64,000 nt of DNA. Origin: Dryocosmus kuriphilus. Lineage: Eukaryota > Arthropoda > Insecta > Hymenoptera > Cynipidae. How positions within the stretch are numbered: position 1 is the first letter of the stretch; each line of letters opens with the position of its first letter. A program made the position numbers and the translations under genes. A model generated the notes under the pieces. That model saw only the letters and a program-made list of their open reading frames with translations. It ran no database searches and had not been told where the DNA came from. Where the stretch lies: the NCBI GenBank assembly GCA_038277395.1, contig CM076193.1, positions 68,354,677 through 68,418,676 on the forward strand. The letters are read 5' to 3'. Shown in pieces: positions 1 to 12,275 of this stretch.

Positions 1-1661
1 TCAAAACTTCCTATTACAGATATTTTTTGTATAAAACTTACGTATTTCATAAAGAAGAATCTGAATCTGTGATAAAAACTTGGAGTTGCCATTAGAAATT
101 ACAAAGTTATCCCCACCACTGCCTCCTGGGAATTTTTTAAAAATAGTTTTTCCCCCTCGGAAATCAAAACTTCCTATTACGGATATTTTTTCCATAGGAT
201 GCGTATTTTTTTAAATATCTCGATGTCTCAAATCAAAGAAACAGTTTCATTTTTCGCAATTTCAGCGCCATCTATAATATTCTAATATCATCTATAACAA
301 ATATTTTTTTCATAGAATGCGTATTTTTTAATATATTTCGTTGTCTCAAGTAAAAAAAAAACAATTTGATTTTTCACAATTTCAGCGCCATCTATCGCGA
401 ATCGAAAAAAATTTTTGAATAAGACTTGCATATTTCATAAAGGAGAATCTCAATCTGTGATAAAAAATTGTGGTTGCCATTTGAAATTACAAAGTTACCC
501 CCATCTCTGCCTCCTGGAAGCGTGCGGTGGGGTAAATTTTCTTAAAATCGCTTTTCCCCCTCGAAAATAGAAAGATCTTATTACAGATATTTTTTTCATA
601 GGATGCGTATTTTTTGAGATATTTCGATGTCTCAAGTCAAAAAAAAAAAATTTCATTTTTCGCAATTTCGGCGCCATCTATCACGAATCGAAAAAAATTT
701 TTTGAATAAAACTTACGTATTTCATCAAAAAGAATCTGAATCTGTGATAAAAAATTGGAGTTGCCATTTGAAATTACAAAGTCACACCCACCACTGCCTC
801 CTGGGGGGGGGGGGGGGGGGGGATTTTTAAAAAATAGTTTTTCCCCCTCGGAAATCAAAACTTCCTATTACAGATATTTTTTCCATAGGATGCGTATTTT
901 TTTAAATATCTCGATGTCTCAAATCAAAGAAACAATTTCATTTTTCGCAATTTCAGCGCCATCTATCGCGAATCGAAAAAAATTTTTGAATAAGACTGCG
1001 TATTTCATAAAGCAGAATCTGAATCTGTGATAAAAAATTGTGGTTGCCATTTGAAATTACAAAGTTACCCCATCCCTGCCTCCTGGGGGGTGCGGTGGGG
1101 TAAATTTTTTAAAATCGTTTTTTTCCCCCTCGAAAATAGAAAGTTCTTATTACGGATATTTTTTTCATAGAATGCGTATTTTTTGAGATATCTCGATGTC
1201 TCAAGTCAAAAAAAACAATTTCATTTTTCGCAATTTCAGCGCCATCTATCGCGAATGGAAAAAATTTTTTGAATAAGAATTGCGTATTTCATAAAGGAGA
1301 ATCTGAATCTGTGATAAAAAATTGGGGTTGTCATTTGAAATTACAAAGTTACCCCCATCCCTGCCTCCTAGGGGGGTGCGCTGGGGTAAATTTTTTTAAA
1401 ATCGTTTTTCCCCCTCGAAAATAAAAAGTCCTTATTGGAGATATTTTTTCATAGGATGCGTATTTTTTGAAATATTTCGATGTCTCAAGTCAAAAAAAAC
1501 AATTTCATTTTTCGCAATTTCAGCGCCATCTATCACGAATCAAAAAAAATTTTTTGTATAAAACTTACGTATTTCATAAAGAAGAATCTGAATCTGTGAT
1601 AAAAACTTGGAGTTGCCATTATAAATTACAAAGTTATCCCCACCACTGCCTCCTGGAAGGG

Positions 1662-1696
<35 letters not shown>

Positions 1697-2100
1697 AAAA
1701 TATAGTTTTTCCCCCTCGGAAATCAAAATTTCGTATTACAGATATTTTTTTCCATAGGATGTGTATTTTTTGAGATATCTCGATGTCTCAAGTCAAAAAA
1801 AACAATTCCATTTTTTGCAATTTCAGCGCCATCTATTGCGAATCGAAAAAAATTTTTCGAATAAAACTTACGTATTTTATAAAGGAGAATTTGAATCTGT
1901 GATAAAAAATTGGGGTTGCCACTTGAAATTACAAAGTTATCCCCACCCCTGCCTCCTGGGGGGATGGGTTGGGGTAAATTTTTTAAAAATCCTTTTTCCC
2001 CCTCGAAAATAAAAAGTTCTGATAACAATTATTGTTTTCATAAGATGCGCATTTTTTGAGATATTTCGATGTCTCAAGTTTAAAAAAAACACCCTGTATA
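1..2100. repeat. ~285-bp satellite array, about seven units
   Basis: The landmark GCGCCATCTAT recurs near 267, 388, 671, 957, 1236, 1525 and 1828, so full units are 279-303 bp and the 267-388 interval is a truncated 121-bp unit. Each unit also contains a GTTGCCATTTGAAATTACAAA block, a CTGCCTCCTGG block followed by a G-run of variable length, and a CCCCCTCGRAAAT block. The first unit is cut by the window edge. The last unit ends in ACACCCTGTATA at 2089-2100. Reading frames in it are by-products of the repeat and are not genes. Confidence 0.95.
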
Positions 2101-3724
2101 TGTATTATGACATTGATTTTTCATTATAACAAATATTAGCTTTACACTCTCGCAGTTTCATTCTTCCCCTCACCCTGATCCATTTCGATCTCTTTTGACC
2201 TCTTTCCCTGTCTCTATTTTGTGTTTGCTTCCTCTTACTTTACTTTTTTTTCTTGTTTCTCTCCGTATTTATTCTCTTTACTCTCTCAATTTTATTTCAC
2301 TGCGATTTTATGACTTTTTTTTGTGTCTCCCCTTTCTGGTTTGAGATCTGTTCGGTCCTCCCCAAGGAAAGGGAAGTTGTGATGTTGCAGATTTTCTGCA
2401 ACTCACAAATTCAATTTAAAGTGAATAATTTTATCGAAAGCCCTCGTGTCTACACGGAGGGTAGAAAATTCGGCACTCCTCTCTTTTGTTATATTTTTTT
2501 TAAGACTATATTTTATCCTATGTTTTATTTATTTATTTCATTATTTTATCTTTTGAATCTTATTTTTAATTTTTAAGAATTTAGGGCTGTTTTAATTTCT
2601 TTCTCTTTTTTTTGTAAAAATTTCGTGATTCCGCGGTCTCGAGTAAGGGTTGCAGAGGCCCCACCACCCACAAAAATGTTTGATTGGATCCACCGCCCTT
2701 CAGCATATCTTAGCAGCACATGTCCCCACATAAACTCCTCGAGTATTTTCTCTTTTGGTTATCTGAGACCCAAGGCAAGTTCCTGGTGAGGATCGACCGA
2801 AGCGGTTACTACAAAATTCTGTTTATGAATAGGTAATTTCGCTTACAAATTTATCTTTATTTATCTTTCGTTTATCTGAGACCAAAGGAAGGTTCCTGGT
2901 GAGGATTAACCGAGGCGGTCACTACAAAATTCTATAGAAGAATAGGTGATTTCGTCTAAAAATTATTATCTATGAATGTTTCTGTTGAGTACAGACATTT
3001 CTTGTTTTCCTTCTTTTTCGGGAGCATGGGAGAGTCCACTCCTTGACTGCAGCAGGGAGAGAAGAGCTCTTCGTTCTCCACCTTGATACCAGGATACAGC
3101 CAGCCCTGAAAAGTATGACTAGTACGGTTCTACCCTCTTACCCACTCTAGTACGGAGGAGTTCGGAATCGCCCTCTTCCCCAATGGCGGCTGATAAGAAC
3201 TAGCGAAGAAAGGACAGGAATATGGGATGGACGAATCGGAAGCGGACCTCATCAGCTATTCTTCTCTCGATCGTTGCGAATCATAGAAATTAGGCGTACA
3301 CGTACCGGCCCTTCCCCAATTTTGTAAATTCCTCAAGTTTTATGTATTACCTTGGAAGCACGGTAGACGCTCTCTTAAGTGTTGTGAACCCAAAGTGTAA
3401 ACACGAAGTTTTCCCCGACGGCCACAAAGAGAGAAAGGTAGGACCACGTTTCTTTAATGGTTTAGCCAGGTACTAAAACCAATTTGTACAACTCTTTGCA
3501 ACATATCTTTTATTTTATTAACAGTTATTAACAGTAACTCCTTGGCTAAACCATCCAGTTTTATAATTGTACCTGTGTGATTTATATAATGTGCCGATAA
3601 ATTTAGTCATAATCCGGAGTGCCGAATGCCAGAGCGATCGCCACAATGTTTCCGCAATTGCTTTGTAAGTGATTTCAAGTTCGACCCTTTTGACCCAAAA
3701 TATGTGTCTCTAGCTTCGTATTTT
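2101..3724. other. unassigned intergenic stretch
   Basis: I recognise no gene here. A pyrimidine-rich start (2160-2600) is followed by a GC-richer part (2620-3460) resembling a decayed retroelement leader or LTR, but no matching second LTR is visible. A hairpin with CCCTC/GAGGG arms sits at 2442-2462. A small imperfect inverted repeat (ATGGTTTAGCC arms, about 3455 and 3550) could be a tiny MITE. Confidence 0.4.
2758..2975. repeat. two-copy tandem duplication (~113 bp)
   Basis: Two adjacent diverged copies share ATCTGAGACC, then TTCCTGGTGAGGAT, then ACTACAAAATTCT and AATAGGT. The first starts near 2759 and the second near 2873. Confidence 0.8.
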
Positions 3725-4390
3725 ATTTTAGTACGTTCCCGAAATCATAATATCCCCCAAAAGTTTGCATTTATAATTGCGTAACTTCCCCGAAATTATG
3801 ATATTCCCCTTATTTGCATTTTTAATTGAGTACCCCCCCCCCCTAAATTATAGTGTTACCCAAAATTTTGTAATTTAATTGCGTACCTTCCCCGAAATTA
3901 TGATATTCCCCTTATTTGCATTTTTAACTGAGTTCCTCCCCGAAATTATAGTGTTACCCAAAATTTTGTAATTTAATTGCGTACCTTCCCCGATATTTGA
4001 TATTCCCCTTATTTGCATTTTAATAGAGTACCTCCACAAAATTATGGTGTTACCCAAAATTTTGTAATTTAATTGCGTACCTTCCCGAAATTATGCTATT
4101 CCCTTTAATTGCATTTTAATTGAGTACCTCCCCGAAGTTATGGTGTTACCCTAAATTGCGTAATTTAATTGAGAACCTCCCCGAAATCATAAAATTCCCC
4201 TGGTTTTGTAATTTAATTGCGTACATTCCCCAAAATTATGCTATCACCCTTATTTGCATTCTAATTGAGTACCTCCCGGAAATTATAGTATTACCCTAAA
4301 TTTTGTAATTTGGTTGAGTACCTTCCCCGAGATCATATTGTTCCCTTATTTCATAGTATAATTGAGTTCCACCCAAAGTATTAAGTCCTT

Positions 4391-4452
<62 letters not shown>

Positions 4453-4640
4453 TTCAATTGATTTTTTAATTGAATTATATTTCAATTGAGTGCCACCCAA
4501 AATTATAATATTTATACCTTATGTATTTTAATGGAGCCCCCTCTAAAACTATGATACCTTTGTTCATTTAATTTTAATCGAGTACCCTCCCAAATCACGA
4601 TGCCCCCTTTTTCTCCTATCATAAAGTGAGTACCCCCTCC
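3725..4640. repeat. 49-bp minisatellite with two alternating variants
   Basis: About 13 units between 3730 and 4390 begin GTACCTYCCCGAAATTAT. Two variants alternate in much of the array: one continues GATATTCCCCTTATTTGCAT and the other AGTGTTACCCAAAATTTTG, giving a higher-order period near 100 bp. Further degenerate units follow the AT microsatellite up to about 4640. Units are joined directly, with no unique spacers, so this is not a CRISPR array. Confidence 0.9.
4395..4446. repeat. (TA)n microsatellite
   Basis: An uninterrupted run of TA dinucleotides lies inside the 49-bp minisatellite. Confidence 0.97.
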
Positions 4641-5445
4641 CCCTTAATTTCCTACGGTATTTATGAATTTTTCTTCATGATTAGGGTTTTGTATATTGTT
4701 CACTATCGTTATCCATTCTTTTTTTGCGGCCTGTTGAGTAGTGGTCCATTCAATATTTTGTTACCCTATATTTTCTATGTTTTACCCCCTTTAAAATTGT
4801 TTAATTGCAAGCCCTCCCTTAATTTTCTATTTTGGCTGTGAGCTACACCCCATAACTAGAATTTTGCGCAGGTTATTTATCATTGTTGCCTCGTTTTCTT
4901 TTTTTTTTGGCTACCTTTTTGAGTAGCGATTTCCCTAATATTCTACTATCGCATGTTCTGTGCTTTTCTATTTAATTATGGGCTTCACCTTATGGCTAAG
5001 ATTTTATATATTTTCAAGACCCCTTCGTTATTTTTTTTTGTTTGAGCTATCTGTACAATTTTTTTTTTGTTTATAATTCCATTGTTTCCTTATGACCTCT
5101 TGGATTTGACCGATTATAAAATTTTTACTTTTAAAGAATTGAATAAATTGTTGTTAATTATTATGCTTTACATACGAGCTTTGTAATTGCGAAACCTCCC
5201 CCCTCTACCATTGTGTGTTTAGGCTGAGCTAGTTGTTTTTGTCGACCCTAATTTTGGTCTTTTGAAATTTTATTTGTCGTTTACCTCATTTTTTTGTATC
5301 TTTTATTTTTCGGTACATTTAGTTATCTCTCATTTTGTTCCTTTTCATCTTTTTCTGTCTTATCCTTGAATACCTCTTTACATTTTTTTTTGTTTATTTA
5401 AATAATTAGAGTGTGGCCTTTAGAACGAAGTTTGTGATACTACTT

Positions 5446-5558
5446 TTATCTTTTAGCCTGAAACGCTTGGCGTTCAGTGAGTTTTCCTCTTCTTTTGGAA
5501 CGTAGGTTCCGCTTATCTTTACCTTTTAGCCTGAAACGTTTAGCGTTCAGTGAGTTTA
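5446..5558. repeat. two-copy repeat, ~75 bp apart
   Basis: TTTTAGCCTGAAACG followed by GCGTTCAGTGAGTTT occurs at about 5450 and again at about 5523. Each copy contains a small inverted motif (AACGCTTGGCGTT). Confidence 0.75.
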
Positions 5559-7599
5559 CTCATTATTGTTATTTTATATATTTACTTATTACCTCGCTCA
5601 CTTTGGTTAAACAGGCCCACCCTTGTCCCAAAGAAGGACTGGCGATCAACTATTTGTTATTTGTAAAATCTAGAATATGTTTAAAACAGTATTTTTAAAT
5701 TAAATAAATAGTTTAAATTCATTTATCTTGATCAGGGTCCTTAGTGCGCTATTTATAGAGACCACGCAAATAGTAGCGTCACACCTTTGTTCTTACCAAC
5801 ACAAAAAAAAAACTTCTAAGAACAAATACAGTGCGAGCAGTGAGACAAAATAAAGCTAGTATGTACTTGAAAATCTAACTTTCAGCGGCGGAAAGACTGA
5901 CTTTGACGATAGTGATTCCATATTGGATCACAACAGGTTATAGGGCAAGTCTTAAAAAACAAGATTTTTTTGTTTTCCAAAAAATATTCAATAGTTAAAA
6001 AGTTATTGACATCCAAAGTTAGCAAAAAACGTCAAATTTTCGACATCTCAAAATTTATAACTTTCGAAATATGCATTTTAGAAAAAATTTGCAAGAGACC
6101 TATTCCTCTTAAAATATGACATATTTTAACAAAAAAATTTGTGCGCTCCAAAAAAATTATTTCTTAACAATTTGTTTAAACAATTGCGATTTAAACAAAA
6201 CGTACCAATTTTTCTGAAAAGTGACCGACATATTCGGATTCAGCGGCTCAAAATACATAAGAATGACCACTTTATTTCCTTGGATATATTATTGCATACG
6301 GGACCATACCCTGCTCTCGTACTATTAATCAATTACGACGTCCGCGATAAGACTCTGCAATCTTTTTACCATCAAAACCTATTGTGAATGATTGGTAAAT
6401 GGTTAAAAATTGACATTCTTCCAGTATGGGGTGGATTGACGAAAACGGTTTCAGCTTGTAGGCCATGTAAGGCATCTACTGTGCGTTTTTGCCCTTTGTA
6501 AATCTGAAAGCCACGAGTGGCGATGCCTTATACACAGTGATATGTTTTGCAGACAAGCAATGTATAAAAATGGATAAGAAAGAATGTCCTGTTACATCTG
6601 ATTAACCATCATACATGAAACCTCGATAAATTGTCGCTAGAGCAAGACTTAGGTTCGACTGGATGGATTTAATCTTTTAATGTGATTTATTTTATTTACT
6701 TAATTGTGATTTATTTTAATGTTCCAGTGTTGTCGAGTTTTGCATTTTTAATTAAATAGTTTCGCTAAGTAATTGACACATTTTGCTTCGAGTAAAATAA
6801 TTCTGATCTGTAAATAAAAAATATAGTACACTGAATCGGAACGTCGGTGATGCTGTAAAGGTAAAGCACATAAAGTTAAGAAAAATAAATACTGATTTAT
6901 TTCAAAAGAAATGCTTATTTAAAGTGACAAACATATTTTCAAATACATAAAGTATATTTTTAGTTCGTAGAAAAAATTTTTTCCGTCAAACTAAGATACT
7001 TTCGATTTGATAGTACATATCTGCGTTGGATACAACAAATGGCACATTCGAATAAGGTCGAAATCATATCAACTTATACACAGAGAAAATATATGCAATA
7101 AATTTCACACAACTTAGTCAGGTAAACCGAGGACATAGTTGCATTTTGTTAAAATTTCACTTTTAGTCTTGTAAAATGAAATAAGGTAATATTTAATCTG
7201 AAAATAGTAATTAATAAGAATAATGCACTATTATTTAATTGGCTATTTAGTAAGAAATAATAATACTAGTGAGTAAAAATTATCTGACAGCTAGGTAAAA
7301 TGAGACGAACTATTAAATACAGATTCCAGAAAATAAATACAAAGTCTACCTTTATAAATATGTGAGTTCTACATGAAAGTTATGTAAAACGTCGTGCACT
7401 ATTTTATAAATAGAAAAAAATTCTTTTATTTCCACATTCTGCGGAAGGTCATCACAGTACTTAAACACATATCATACCAATTTATAAATATATCGTTCAT
7501 TGTATATATATACACAAATTTCAAATTAAACAATTATATTAAATTACAATTATTCAGTATATATATTATTATCGCAGGCTGCTAACGCTATGAAAAATC

Positions 7600-7690
7600 T
7601 GAAACGCTGGCGGGTTTCGAACCACCTAACCTAACCCTAAAGTCTAACGCATCATTATCTCTTACAACTAAACCCCACGGCTAACCACAT
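7600..7690 (-). repeat. possible tRNA-derived SINE fragment
   Basis: Read on the minus strand, a perfect pol III B-box consensus (GGTTCGAAACC) lies at 7613-7623, with an A-box-like TAGCCGTGGGG about 60 nt upstream. No cloverleaf or A-tail is clear, so this is a candidate only. Confidence 0.35.
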
Positions 7691-8417
7691 TATAGGATAT
7701 GCTGCAAACATCTCAGTAAAGCGCCGTCAACTGAAAATTCAGGGCCATCTGGAAAATATCTGGCCCCCTTTCATCCGAATTTTTTTTATTATAACATTTT
7801 ATTAATATTCGGGCTTATACATTTATAGAAAAAGAATAAAATAATTTCTCTGTTAAACATGTATAAAGTTTCAAATAAAAATATAAATTAAATTTGATTT
7901 TTGCATTTAATACTGATCATATCAAGTATGAAGCATTGAAGATTGAACGATTCTAAAATAAGTTTGAAACTGGATAATTTTTTATACAAAATTTTGTAAA
8001 TTAAAAATCCTAAACTGTGTTTATTATATTTTTCTTTAAGCCATTAAAATTGAACATGAAAAACTTAAAAATTAATTTAATATAAAATTTCAGAAATTAA
8101 ATAAAAAATGCAATCAATCTCGCTTTCACAGGAATTATTTAATATAATACACAGGGACCTGACGGAAACTTTTGTTCCATTTTGTTACTGCCAGTTGAAT
8201 AAAAAAATTTTGATCTAATCACCATGGTAATTTCAAATATTATCTAATTTCGTCCAAATCTACAAATAACAAATCAAAGTTTAGTAAAAAAGAATTTTTT
8301 CTATGAATAGCGAACTGGAAAGAAAGTTTCAATCGGGTCCCTGAATTAACACATGGCAAATGCATGAAATGCATATGTATATGAACATAAATATAACATA
8401 GTGACATACATAAATAC

Positions 8418-9658
8418 CAGCCCTATGCATTGCCACCACTTTTTATGTTTCCTTAGCATCCGGAGGGGTATCTTAGTTCAAATAAATCCAATAGATGCCG
8501 CTCCGATCAGGTAGTCCGGTTTTTGCATTGTTATGTATAGAAAAAATATTTAAATTAATTAAAAACTTGATAGTTCAATGAATATAAAAGAAACAACATA
8601 GTTTTTAGTAACAATAAGAGTAGCTGTAATTATTAATCCAAAACAATTCATGAAAAAACGTAATTTAATATTAGGAAAATTGAATATAAAGATGAGTATT
8701 TTGAAAACATTTTTAATTGTACCAATTGTACAAATATGACTTATATATATATATATATAGTGTTTTGTTTTTGCGGTTTTTGCATTGTTATGTAGGTTAT
8801 GTATTGGCGGTATTCGCAAAAACGGTAAATATCCTAGTCGAGTGAATTATTTATTGTGATAAATATGTTAAAAGTTTGTTGCGAAATTATGGGATTAGGA
8901 TGTGTAGCTCCGGGCTGTACGTCAGGCTATGCCAGCAATTTGGAGAAGTATAATTTTTTCCTTGCCTGGCAATCACTTTTTAATAAGTTATCCCTTCCAA
9001 TAATTATAAGTGTCTTCAATAATATATAAAATATAAACATATTCAATAAATAATTTTTCTTAATTGCAAATTATTTTGATGCAATTTTTACAACAATTAA
9101 TTTATATACAATTTATTATAAATAAATTATATATAAATATATTTATTTTTTCAATAGAGGAAATTTTTAGATGCATTAATAAAAAAGTAGATTATATAAG
9201 GCTAATTATTATTGTTTAAATATTATTGTTACTACTATTAATTAAATAATATTATCAATCGATGTTTGAAAATTGTAACAATTACATTTTTTTATAAAAT
9301 AATTAATTACATTAACAGAATAAACAATATAAAAATGTAAATACACAATTCAAAATGTTTTCAAAATACTCATCTTTATATTCAATTTTCCTAATATTAA
9401 ATTACATGTTTTCATGAATTGCTTTGGATTAATAATTACAGCTACTCTTATTGTTACTAAAAACTACGTCCTTCCTTTTATATTCATTGAAACTATCAAG
9501 CTTTTAATTAATTTTAGTATTTTTTGTATACATCACAATGCAAAAACCGGACTACCTGATCGGAGCGCCATCTATTGGATTTATTTGAACTACGATACCC
9601 CTCCGGATGCTAAGGAAGCAACTACCACATACACATACACACGCGATGCATAGGGCTG
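8418..9658. mobile_element. P-like DNA transposon derivative with ~313-bp terminal inverted repeats
   Basis: The element begins CAGCCCTATGCAT and ends in its reverse complement. Its two ends (about 8418-8730 and 9345-9658) are inverted copies of each other. It is flanked by a perfect 8-bp direct repeat ATAAATAC at 8410-8417 and 9659-9666, which fixes both ends. An 8-bp duplication fits P or hAT superfamilies, and the THAP-type relic inside favours P. No transposase catalytic domain remains, so the copy is non-autonomous. Reading frames on both strands inside the repeats are mirror images of each other and are not genes. Confidence 0.85.
8889..9029 (+). pseudogene. THAP-domain fragment of a transposase
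   Basis: A 46-residue frame begins MGLGCVAPGCTSGY and continues with EKYNFFLAW. The Cys-x4-Cys start, followed by a Phe-rich segment, is the N-terminal half of a C2CH THAP zinc finger, the DNA-binding module at the N terminus of P-element transposases and many domesticated relatives. The second half of the finger (Cys-x-x-His and the AVPTIF-type end) is missing, and the frame runs into AT-rich sequence and a stop. It lies in the centre of the element between the two inverted repeats, as expected for a relic of the original coding region. A captured host THAP exon is the alternative. I infer family from the motif only. Confidence 0.6.
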
Positions 9659-9723
9659 ATAAATACATGATGCTATAAGTACTCCACTGAAAACATGGCT
9701 GGTTGATTTGACAAGACTTCTTG

Positions 9724-10351
9724 TTAAATATGCCCTTACTGTCTTTTCTGATTGATTTAAACATAATTCTAGTTGCTTTCACTAAAAATTCTGATAAAAA
9801 TAACTAGAATTCTGGTTAAGGCTGCTGGCCGAGGTGTCAAAAAACTGTGCTGTCGCCTTAATTCCTATTCAATTCCATCTGTTTTCGTATATACGACTTA
9901 TGTATTTTAAAGAGACACTTTGCAAAAAAATTTCCTCAATCCGGAAGGGGTTCACGGTTGTATGAGGTGCGCTTAGTATACAGTTTTCCGAAAAAAGTAA
10001 AAATATCTGTGTTAAAATACGATAATGGAAAACCATTGGAACTCTTTCTCTACTTCCCCTCATTTCAACACTTTCCATTATCGTATTTTAGCACAGATAT
10101 TTTTACTTTTTTCGGGAAACTGTATACTAAGCGCACCTCGTACAACCGTGAACCCCTTCCGGGTTGAGGAAATTTTTTTGCAAAGTGTCTCTTTAAAATA
10201 CATAAGTCGTATATACGAAAACAGATGGAATTGAATAGGAATTAAGGCGACAACACATTTCTAACCTATTTTTCGACACCTCGGCCAACAGCCTTAAAAT
10301 AACCAGAATTATGGTTGCATTAACCAGAAAAATTAGTAAGGTCATATTTAA
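9724..10351. mobile_element. foldback MITE, almost perfect hairpin, TTAA ends
   Basis: The left arm (about 9724-10033) and right arm (about 10072-10351) are inverted copies separated by a ~40-bp loop. The inner ~200 bp differ at only a few positions. The left arm carries an extra ~45-bp internal duplication of a TAATTCTGGTT-like motif. Both ends read TTAA-ATATG-(A/C)CC, so TTAA may be the target duplication, as in piggyBac-type elements. The same 69-residue peptide appears on the minus strand at 9869-10078 and the plus strand at 10025-10234; this is a consequence of the hairpin. Confidence 0.85.
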
Positions 10352-11437
10352 TTAGAGTCCGTTGTCCATTGCCGTCCGATGTTTTTTCATCACCCGTTTC
10401 TTTGGACGTCAATTATTAAATAAATTCTACTTTTATTTAGTAACCTGATAAGCAATATTTGTTTGAAGGAAAAGATAGTCTATATAGTTGGATATTTTCT
10501 GAAATTCTCCAATATGAAACGAAATTAAAAAATTTCTAATTATCTACGGGGAAATTGACTTTCATCTGCAGCCCTGAGAATGTTGTTCGGCCAAGCGCTT
10601 CTCATTTTACCCAACTTTTCCGTAACTTCTCTCGTAAGAGAAGTAAAAATCTCTGAAAACATTCATTAATCTATAATTCCTTTTAAGTGAATCTTTCATA
10701 TTACACAAAAGCAAACTTTATATAATTAATCACAAAAAATTTACATTACTTCCAGTTATTTGATAATAGACTGTGATGTACATAATAAAATCCTTACATC
10801 AATTATTACATATCACAATTTTCACTTTTCGACTTGAGACTTTACATGACTGTTTTGTATTATTTATAGCTCTGCTCTTTATTAAATCATGAAATAACTG
10901 TAAATATTCCCTCGGTACAACTATATCCCCGTTTACCGAAGTAATTCTGAAATATTTAATGAATAAATTTTCTCCGTGTATGATTTAAAAAATACATGAC
11001 TGTTTCGAAGACATAGTACAAGTACTATTGGACAAAAAGTTCAATTTTAATGTCAAACAATAAATCTATTTCAGTCTATAGCATATGCTTGCAATTCAAA
11101 ACTGTATATACAAATGAGTTAAATTAAAATACAGTTAACTCTTCCAATAAATCTGGAACACCAAACGCTTTGCAACGCGTGCAAAAAGCATTGAAATGCA
11201 TTTCTAAGTGCATTACTTCTAAAGCTTGAACTTGGAAATTTTTCAGTATAAATGAAATTATTAAAAATGTACTGACACCGAATATTTTAAGAGAATGTAC
11301 CAAAATTTTGATGACAGCTATTGAAATATTCAGTTTTGAAATAAGATATCTTTAAAATTCTAGTTTTTAGAAACAACAATTGGCGTAGAAACCAAATTTT
11401 TAAATTTTTCAAAACTTTAATAAAGTAAAGTTTTATA

Positions 11438-11505
<68 letters not shown>

Positions 11506-12180
11506 CATTTTCGCAAAAATACAGTACGTTTGTCATAAATAAAAAATATACTATTACGGTATTATTATTATTTATTAGTATTAAACTAAGTACTAATATT
11601 AGTAAAATATGCAAAGATAAAAAATATTATTCATCATGTAAGGATTAATGTCAAACACATGAATATCATTCATTTTATAAAAGTAATTATTGAATAAAAC
11701 ATTATAGTAAATGTAGAACTTGGACGAGATTCAAAATAAAAATACCATTAAAAAATTTAGTACAGTATAGGTACTATCTATTTAAGTTGAAACAATATGA
11801 AATCGAAACACGAAAAAAAATTTGCGTATTATATTATGCATAGAAAATGTTTTCGGAAATTCCTAAAACTGTATATTTTTAATCAGTAATTACTTTTAGA
11901 AATTATTATTTGGTAATAATTCTTAGCTTAAATTATTGTTTTCGAAAAATTAACTAACATTTATTGGAGGTATCTACCTATAATTAATTATTCACTATAA
12001 AATTTTCATTCCCAAACAGAATTATTTATATCTACAAGTTTTGAATGTAATGATGAAATTCTTTTAAAAATTTACGTTAATGTTATTATTTATATTCATA
12101 ATTATATTTTAAAAAAAGGATAAAACTTTCGAAAACTTCATTTCTCACATATTAGTCGGATGAATTCCATCGGCATTTAT
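10352..12180. other. AT-rich stretch, no gene seen
   Basis: I see only AT-rich sequence and the microsatellite at 11440-11502. Confidence 0.6.
11440..11502. repeat. (TA)n microsatellite
   Basis: A run of about 31 TA dinucleotides. The Tyr-Ile repeat ORF across it is an artefact. Confidence 0.97.
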
Positions 12181-12184
12181 CACA

Positions 12185-12275
12185 CCAATCTCAGCGATGC
12201 GTCACGGCTATGTGGTAAGGCGTGCGACTTATAGTGTGGAGATGCGCGCGTGCGTTCGATTCTCGGTGCTGCGGA
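12185..12275 (+). repeat. tRNA-derived SINE head
   Basis: An A-box-like CGGCTATGTGG and a B-box-like GCGTTCGATTCTC are about 40 nt apart, the spacing of a tRNA, and the outer parts can form a short acceptor-like pairing (CAGC/GCTG). The anticodon-arm pairing is poor, so I read it as a SINE or tRNA pseudogene rather than a working tRNA gene. An AT-rich body follows. Confidence 0.5.

Larger units (their letters stand above)
4641..8409. other. AT-rich stretch without a recognisable gene
   Basis: 4641-5250 looks like very degenerate continuation of the 49-bp array. 5446-5560 holds a short two-copy repeat (see separate entry). The 82-codon ORF at 6139-6387 has no motif I recognise and is not supported as a gene. 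Apart from a tRNA-like patch near 7600 I see nothing in the rest. Confidence 0.5.

Noticed and set aside
495..2028. Several 60-107-codon ORFs on both strands
   Set aside because: They repeat with the satellite period and include poly-Gly/Pro from G-runs.
2468..3627. Inverted 11-mers TTCGGCACTCC / GGAGTGCCGAA 1.1 kb apart as element ends
   Set aside because: Homology does not extend beyond the 11 bases and no target duplication is seen.
3725..4390. CRISPR-like regularly spaced repeat
   Set aside because: Units are directly abutting 49-bp repeats without unique spacers, in a eukaryotic context.
6139..6387. 82-codon ORF in AT-rich sequence
   Set aside because: No motif, no supporting signals, and its length is expected by chance among many frames.
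9869..10234. Two ORFs giving the same 69-residue protein
   Set aside because: They are mirror images caused by the hairpin arms of the foldback element.
11417..11614. ORF with (Tyr-Ile)n repeat
   Set aside because: It is a translation of the (TA)n microsatellite.
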